A stretch of DNA of 64,000 bases, taken from Aradus depressus (Eukaryota; Arthropoda; Insecta; Hemiptera; Aradidae). The notes beneath the pieces were generated by a model. That model ran no database searches. It had not been told where the DNA came from and saw only the letters and a list, made by a program, of their open reading frames with translations. Shown piece by piece: positions 60,801 to 64,000 of this stretch (within the stretch, counting starts at the first letter, position 1; the number at the start of each line of letters is the position of its first letter). The translations under genes and the position numbers were made by a program. Location of the stretch: contig OY759215.1 of the NCBI GenBank assembly GCA_963662175.1, forward strand, positions 47,633,213-47,697,212, given 5' to 3'.

Positions 60801-61136
60801 TATTGCCAAAATGTGTAAGTATCAATCTCATCCATTATTCTTAAACGGAAAATAACTAATAATATTAAAAAGGACGCCTGTAGATCAAAATGTCAGTGGG
60901 ACTGGAAAATTATTGATACATGTATTATTGAAGGCAATGCAACTGCTTACCTGAAGAGTATTACAGTAAGATATGGTCAGAATGTCTCCTTTCTTGACAT
61001 GTTCTGTTGTTCTGATTGTTAAGTGGAATTGTCTGTCAATAATATGGCTGGTATTTGGTCTGCAATCATGCGCGAAAAGATACGCCCTGGGGTACAGACC
61101 ACATAGGTTCTGTTTCTCTATCGCAAAGGAGTTCAC
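57859..61136 (-). CDS. SMYD-type SET-domain methyltransferase, 3' five-exon... last four exons only
   Basis: Protein lysine methyltransferase of the SMYD family (SET domain split by a MYND finger, then post-SET and helical repeats). Four exons are seen on the minus strand: 61136-60951, 59734-59505, 58617-58355 and 58082-57859, with GT/AG borders and matching phases (0,2,1), giving the last about 300 residues. The first gives VNSFAIEKQN, LYPRAYLFAHDCRPNTSHI (the NHSCxPN cofactor-binding motif of SET, here AHDCRPN) and KKGDILTISYCNTLQ. The second holds the post-SET cysteines (YFNCSCQRCLDPTEFG) and a further pair CNRCKK. The last two are the helical C-terminal region (YGKTDGYMINDLTEELLNRK, EPGLSRIRG, LYELHAPIF). 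Canonical N of NHS is changed to A-H-D, as in some insect paralogues. The start, the N-terminal SET part and MYND were not found up to 64000; they may lie beyond the window. Exact family member unknown. Confidence 0.88.
58143..58304 (+). repeat. Degenerate SINE inside the last SMYD intron
   Basis: AATCCTTCGGAGGGGACGTTAAACGGTGA, CCTGTGCGATGGCAGGTACC, GAGCTCATGTCCACCAGAGCGGCGAAA and GGCTCGGATATGAGTCAC are in family order. It nearly fills the 272-bp intron 58083-58354, opposite to the gene. Confidence 0.75.
58618..59504. other. SMYD intron with a repeat related to the 7667 element
   Basis: 59006-59370 opens TACTAGCAAGTTGCGTGGGAGC, and closes with AGTTCAGCCATTTTCCTGTGAGGAGGACAAACAAAAAAACG, the same head/tail plan (ACTAGC... 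/ ...AACAAAC) as 7667-9727, without the tandem arrays. The rest is AT-rich. Confidence 0.5.
59735..60950. other. SMYD intron, no further feature
   Basis: AT-rich; an open frame of 74 codons at 60302-60526 has no recognisable motif. The two exons on either side join in frame, so no coding exon need be missing here. Confidence 0.45.
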
Positions 61137-62660
61137 CTACACATCCAACCATATTACTTCCTGTGAATATTCTCTGGTGGAAATTGAAAGTGTAAATCAA
61201 TAAGAAAATAACGGTTTGGGTTCGAACTCTATGAAAACATTAGGTTGTGTATTCTAAGGCATGATTACATTTCAATATTAAGAGAGAATATGGGGCATAT
61301 TGTCCCCCAGGAATCATTGGTTTGGCAAAAACTCTATAATATTAGTGAAGTATTAAGAAATATATGTCTCATTCACTACTAAAATACACTATGCGGAGTC
61401 TTCGCCATGATATATGCAGCAACTCTGTGGCATTGAGTCGTAAAGGTTTCTGATGTCATCCTGAGATATGCTGGTCCAGGGCCGGTACACTAGAGCATCA
61501 GGGAGGTTGAGCGCCAGTGGAGCTGAGATGACTTCCATGGGCCCTACCTAATCTGTGAACAAGACGCTGTTCGATAGCTGAAGGTCGATCTTCTTTCTTC
61601 TAGCTCTTCGACCAGTTGTCCCATTGCCATGTCGCACTGAGAAAAGCGATAGATGGCAAAAATGACAGTAGGAATATCCTGCTTTATGCTTGCCTATTGT
61701 ACGGCCTCTCCCCAGTTCCAACAATTGACGGAAAAGAGAATGTCATCTTCGGGGCACGAGGACACCCTAAACGGTGAAATGCAACAATAAATAGAGGATG
61801 GGTGTACAAAAATATTCTACTTCTGATCATAGACAGAGAGCTACTGACGGGACAATTCCTCTTAATACTTCACTAAAAATATTGAAACAAATTATTCCTT
61901 AGTAGGTATAGCGTTACCTAATGTTTTAATAGTGTTCGAACCCTAACCGGTTTCCTTCTGGATGTAGTATTTTCAATTTCCACGTAAAGTTTTAATATTA
62001 CAATAAACATGCTGAGAAGCTGATGCCTAAATAAAAAACAGTCAATCCAGAAAAAGGGGAAATTTTAGAGAAAAAATAGAAAGCGACATCTTTGGAAGAT
62101 TTGTCGGAAACAATTGGACCAACAAGCATCCAAAAGCATCATACTATATACAAAAATGAAGTATTCCATTCATAGTATAACACACTACATTTTTTTTTAT
62201 CAGCGCAAAATGACCATTTCTTTGAGAATATAACTAGCCAAAATATAACTAGATCTAAGGAAACACATGTCTCGAATTTCATTGCTACAATCGTTTATGT
62301 GTAAGAGATCTCTCAAAGTTCCAATGACACACAGACGGACATTATCGCGAACATGCTCTGAATGATGATTAGGGGACCTTGAAATGTACAATTGCGTAGA
62401 AAACGCGATCACAGTAACTAATATATAAGAAAGTAAAATGGAGGAAAATAAAATGTTAACTTTGGAGGGATGGAGAATTGCTTAATTGAGTAATTTTTTA
62501 TAAGAAAATTGGCAACTAAAGACACCACCATCTTTCCAGGGACCACCAGAATTGAGACCTACATAACTGTTTTTTTTTTTTTTTTTAGCAAACTTAGAAC
62601 ACCTGTTGTTTTAGGAGAAAGAACCTAATTAATTGCAATCGATTATTGATTATTATACTA
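61137..62660. other. No gene recognised
   Basis: I looked on the minus strand for upstream SMYD exons and found none with the expected motifs. The 70-codon frame at 62200-62412 lacks SET or MYND features. A plus-strand GC-richer part near 61490-61800 has no long frame. Confidence 0.4.
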
Positions 62661-62664
62661 ATAC

Positions 62665-62790
62665 AGTAAAACCTCTGCTAACGGACACTGGAACACCTCC
62701 AATACCGGACAATTTATGATACACAGACATTTTAATGTATTATAAACTCTATTTAGTGGATCTCTCCAATAGCAAACGCAGACAGTAATA
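62665..62790 (+). repeat. Terminal fragment of a pogo/Tigger-like element
   Basis: ACAGTAAAACCTCTGCTAACGG-ACACTGG with a second, inner ATACCGGACA resembles the terminal repeats of pogo/Tigger-type DNA transposons (CAGTAnAACCTC...AACGGAC), next to TA. The other end was not found. Confidence 0.5.
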
Positions 62791-62949
62791 AAAGCTGGAA
62801 ATAGACCAACTAAACCAACAAACATCACACAGCGGGGCTCTCTTCCTCCCGTTTTCTCGAAAGATTCCTATTGTATATGAACTCAGAAAATTACTCAATA
62901 CATTTGTTTACATCTGAACATGGTTTCTCTAATGATACTTAACATTTGT

Positions 62950-63080
62950 TGCAGAGATATTGTGAAACACTTACGTATGTTTTTTAAAAACTATTGTCTA
63001 TTTCACAAATATATATAATATGGGAGTACTTTCGGTATTATATAAATATTTGTGAGACAATATTTTTTTTTTAAACGTAC
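62950..63080. repeat. Copy of the 11560-11882 foldback family
   Basis: GTTGCAGAGATATTGTGAAACACTTA, ACTATTGTCTATTTCACAA and TATGGGAGTACTTTCGGTATT match one arm and the start of the centre of the element at 11560; the second arm is shortened. Confidence 0.65.
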
Positions 63081-63308
63081 ATTTTTTCTGTACTTTTTAT
63101 GGTTTCTCTAAACATTGCGCCTTTTCAAATAAGTGATACAGATGTATCAATCCAACTATATATTTTATTTTTACAACAACTAGTTTTAGTCATTTGCCAT
63201 CTTCAGGTGGTGAAACAGAACATACATAAACCAAAAATTAGACAACAATTTACGAGCTTTTACAGTTCATGTTAATCATTATCAATAAATACGTCACTGT
63301 TTTTATTT

Positions 63309-63839
63309 TTGGGACTACGAGCAGCCATGAGGGAGGACTCCGACTATACACTTGCACATAGAGTCTACGGTAAAGAGATACGGATTCCCGGCGAATTTTT
63401 CGTCGATTCTGCGCCAAATGTCTACGCCGATACCTTTGTCGCCCTGTTGCAGGCGTACATGCGAAAAATGAGACCAGTCAAAGTAAAAGATAAAATGTCG
63501 CAAAATATCTTTGTGCACAAAGACCTAGCTACATGTTCACATGTTTTCGTAAGAACTGATAGAGTAAAAAAACCTCTTGCTTACGCTTATGAAGGCCCAT
63601 TTCCTGTACTTAGGAAATATGATAAATATTTTACGGTACAAATGAAGAACAAAGAAGACAACATAACAATCGATCGTCTCAAACCAGCATATCTCCTGTC
63701 ACAAGAGGACGTTCAACCACGGACAGACATTGTTGGTCCAGCGTCTGGTACCAACGAACAGACTAGAACCACGCGGTCGGGACGAAAAGTTCGATTCCCC
63801 GCTCGCTATGACGAACTGGTGCAAGTGAGACTTATGTAA
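63309..63839 (+). pseudogene. Ty3/gypsy integrase C-terminal fragment
   Basis: The plus strand reads GLRAAMREDSDYTLAHRVYG and RIPGEFFV (end of the integrase core), then a linker and YEGPFPVLRKYDKYFTVQMK with ITIDRLKPAYL (the GPY/F module that binds target DNA), a short tail and a stop at 63837-63839. It is open for 176 codons, but everything upstream (gag, protease, RT, integrase core) is absent at about 63300, so it is a 5'-truncated remnant, unrelated in sequence to the element at 27690. Bases 63840-64000 may include its 3' LTR; no second copy is present to prove it. Confidence 0.85.
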
Positions 63840-64000
63840 CTACATTTGTATTTGCATTAATTTTTCATTTTATTGTTTGTTATGTAATATTGGGGCCACT
63901 CAAACATTTTTTTGTTATTAATGTTTTCTCTTTATTTTATCATGTACCTTTTGTATGTATGTACTTGTTCTATATATCTTCTGCTATTGCTTATTATCGT

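Noticed and set aside
62200..62412. Possible upstream exon of the SMYD gene (70-codon minus-strand frame)
   Set aside because: No SET or MYND motif, and no splice frame joining it convincingly to the exon at 61136.
63840..64000. 3' LTR of the gypsy fragment
   Set aside because: Only one copy and no TG...CA boundary can be shown before the window ends.

Overview
The window looks like nuclear DNA of an insect. Genes have spliced exons with GT/AG borders, base composition is AT-rich, insect-type transposons are dense, and one SINE family ends in AACCT units (TTAGG is the common insect telomere repeat). A hemipteran is my guess from the general look of the repeats; I could not test it. Most bases are repeats and introns.

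Five host genes can be read. (1) 3227-23521, minus: a complete six-exon acyl-CoA delta-9 desaturase whose 13-kb first intron holds most of the repeats of the left third. (2) 31886-44045, plus: a complete six-exon gene for a secreted cysteine-rich protein that I do not recognise with certainty; its cysteine spacing resembles canopy/saposin-like ER proteins. (3) 39150-41225, plus: an intact, intronless SCYL1 (N-terminal kinase-like) gene inside the last intron of gene 2, probably a retrogene. (4) 44429-54843, plus: a complete eight-exon ATP6AP2 (V-ATPase accessory protein 2/prorenin receptor). (5) 57859-61136, minus: the 3' half of a SMYD-type SET-domain protein lysine methyltransferase. Genes 2 and 4 lie head to tail with under 400 bp between them. 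The genes do not form one pathway: lipid desaturation, secretory-pathway or Golgi proteins, V-ATPase assembly and a methyltransferase.

The mobile fraction is unusually legible. A tRNA-derived SINE occurs at least a dozen times. One copy (12396-14518) has grown into a 189-bp tandem array with a 702-bp higher-order repeat, and the whole array still lies between one 12-bp target-site duplication. A Ty3/gypsy element (27690-30294) has two identical 150-bp LTRs and one open frame in which reverse transcriptase, RNase H and part of integrase are cleanly missing. Two hAT elements with perfect 8-bp duplications, a PIF/Harbinger derivative with a TTA duplication, a pogo-like MITE, a mariner pseudogene, several non-LTR fragments (R1-like, RTE-like, CR1/Jockey-like), many foldback elements and a dispersed family ending in a CGGTGATTCACCG hairpin fill the rest. 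Several insertions are nested, giving relative dates.

Layout: 1-3200 nested repeats; 3.2-23.5 kb desaturase gene; 23.5-31.9 kb intergenic repeats including the gypsy and Harbinger elements; 31.9-44.0 kb cysteine-rich gene with nested SCYL1; 44.4-54.8 kb ATP6AP2; 54.8-57.9 kb repeats; 57.9-61.1 kb SMYD gene; 61.1-64 kb repeats ending in a gypsy integrase fragment. All splice structures were worked out by hand from reading frame, GT/AG borders and intron phase, without transcript data.
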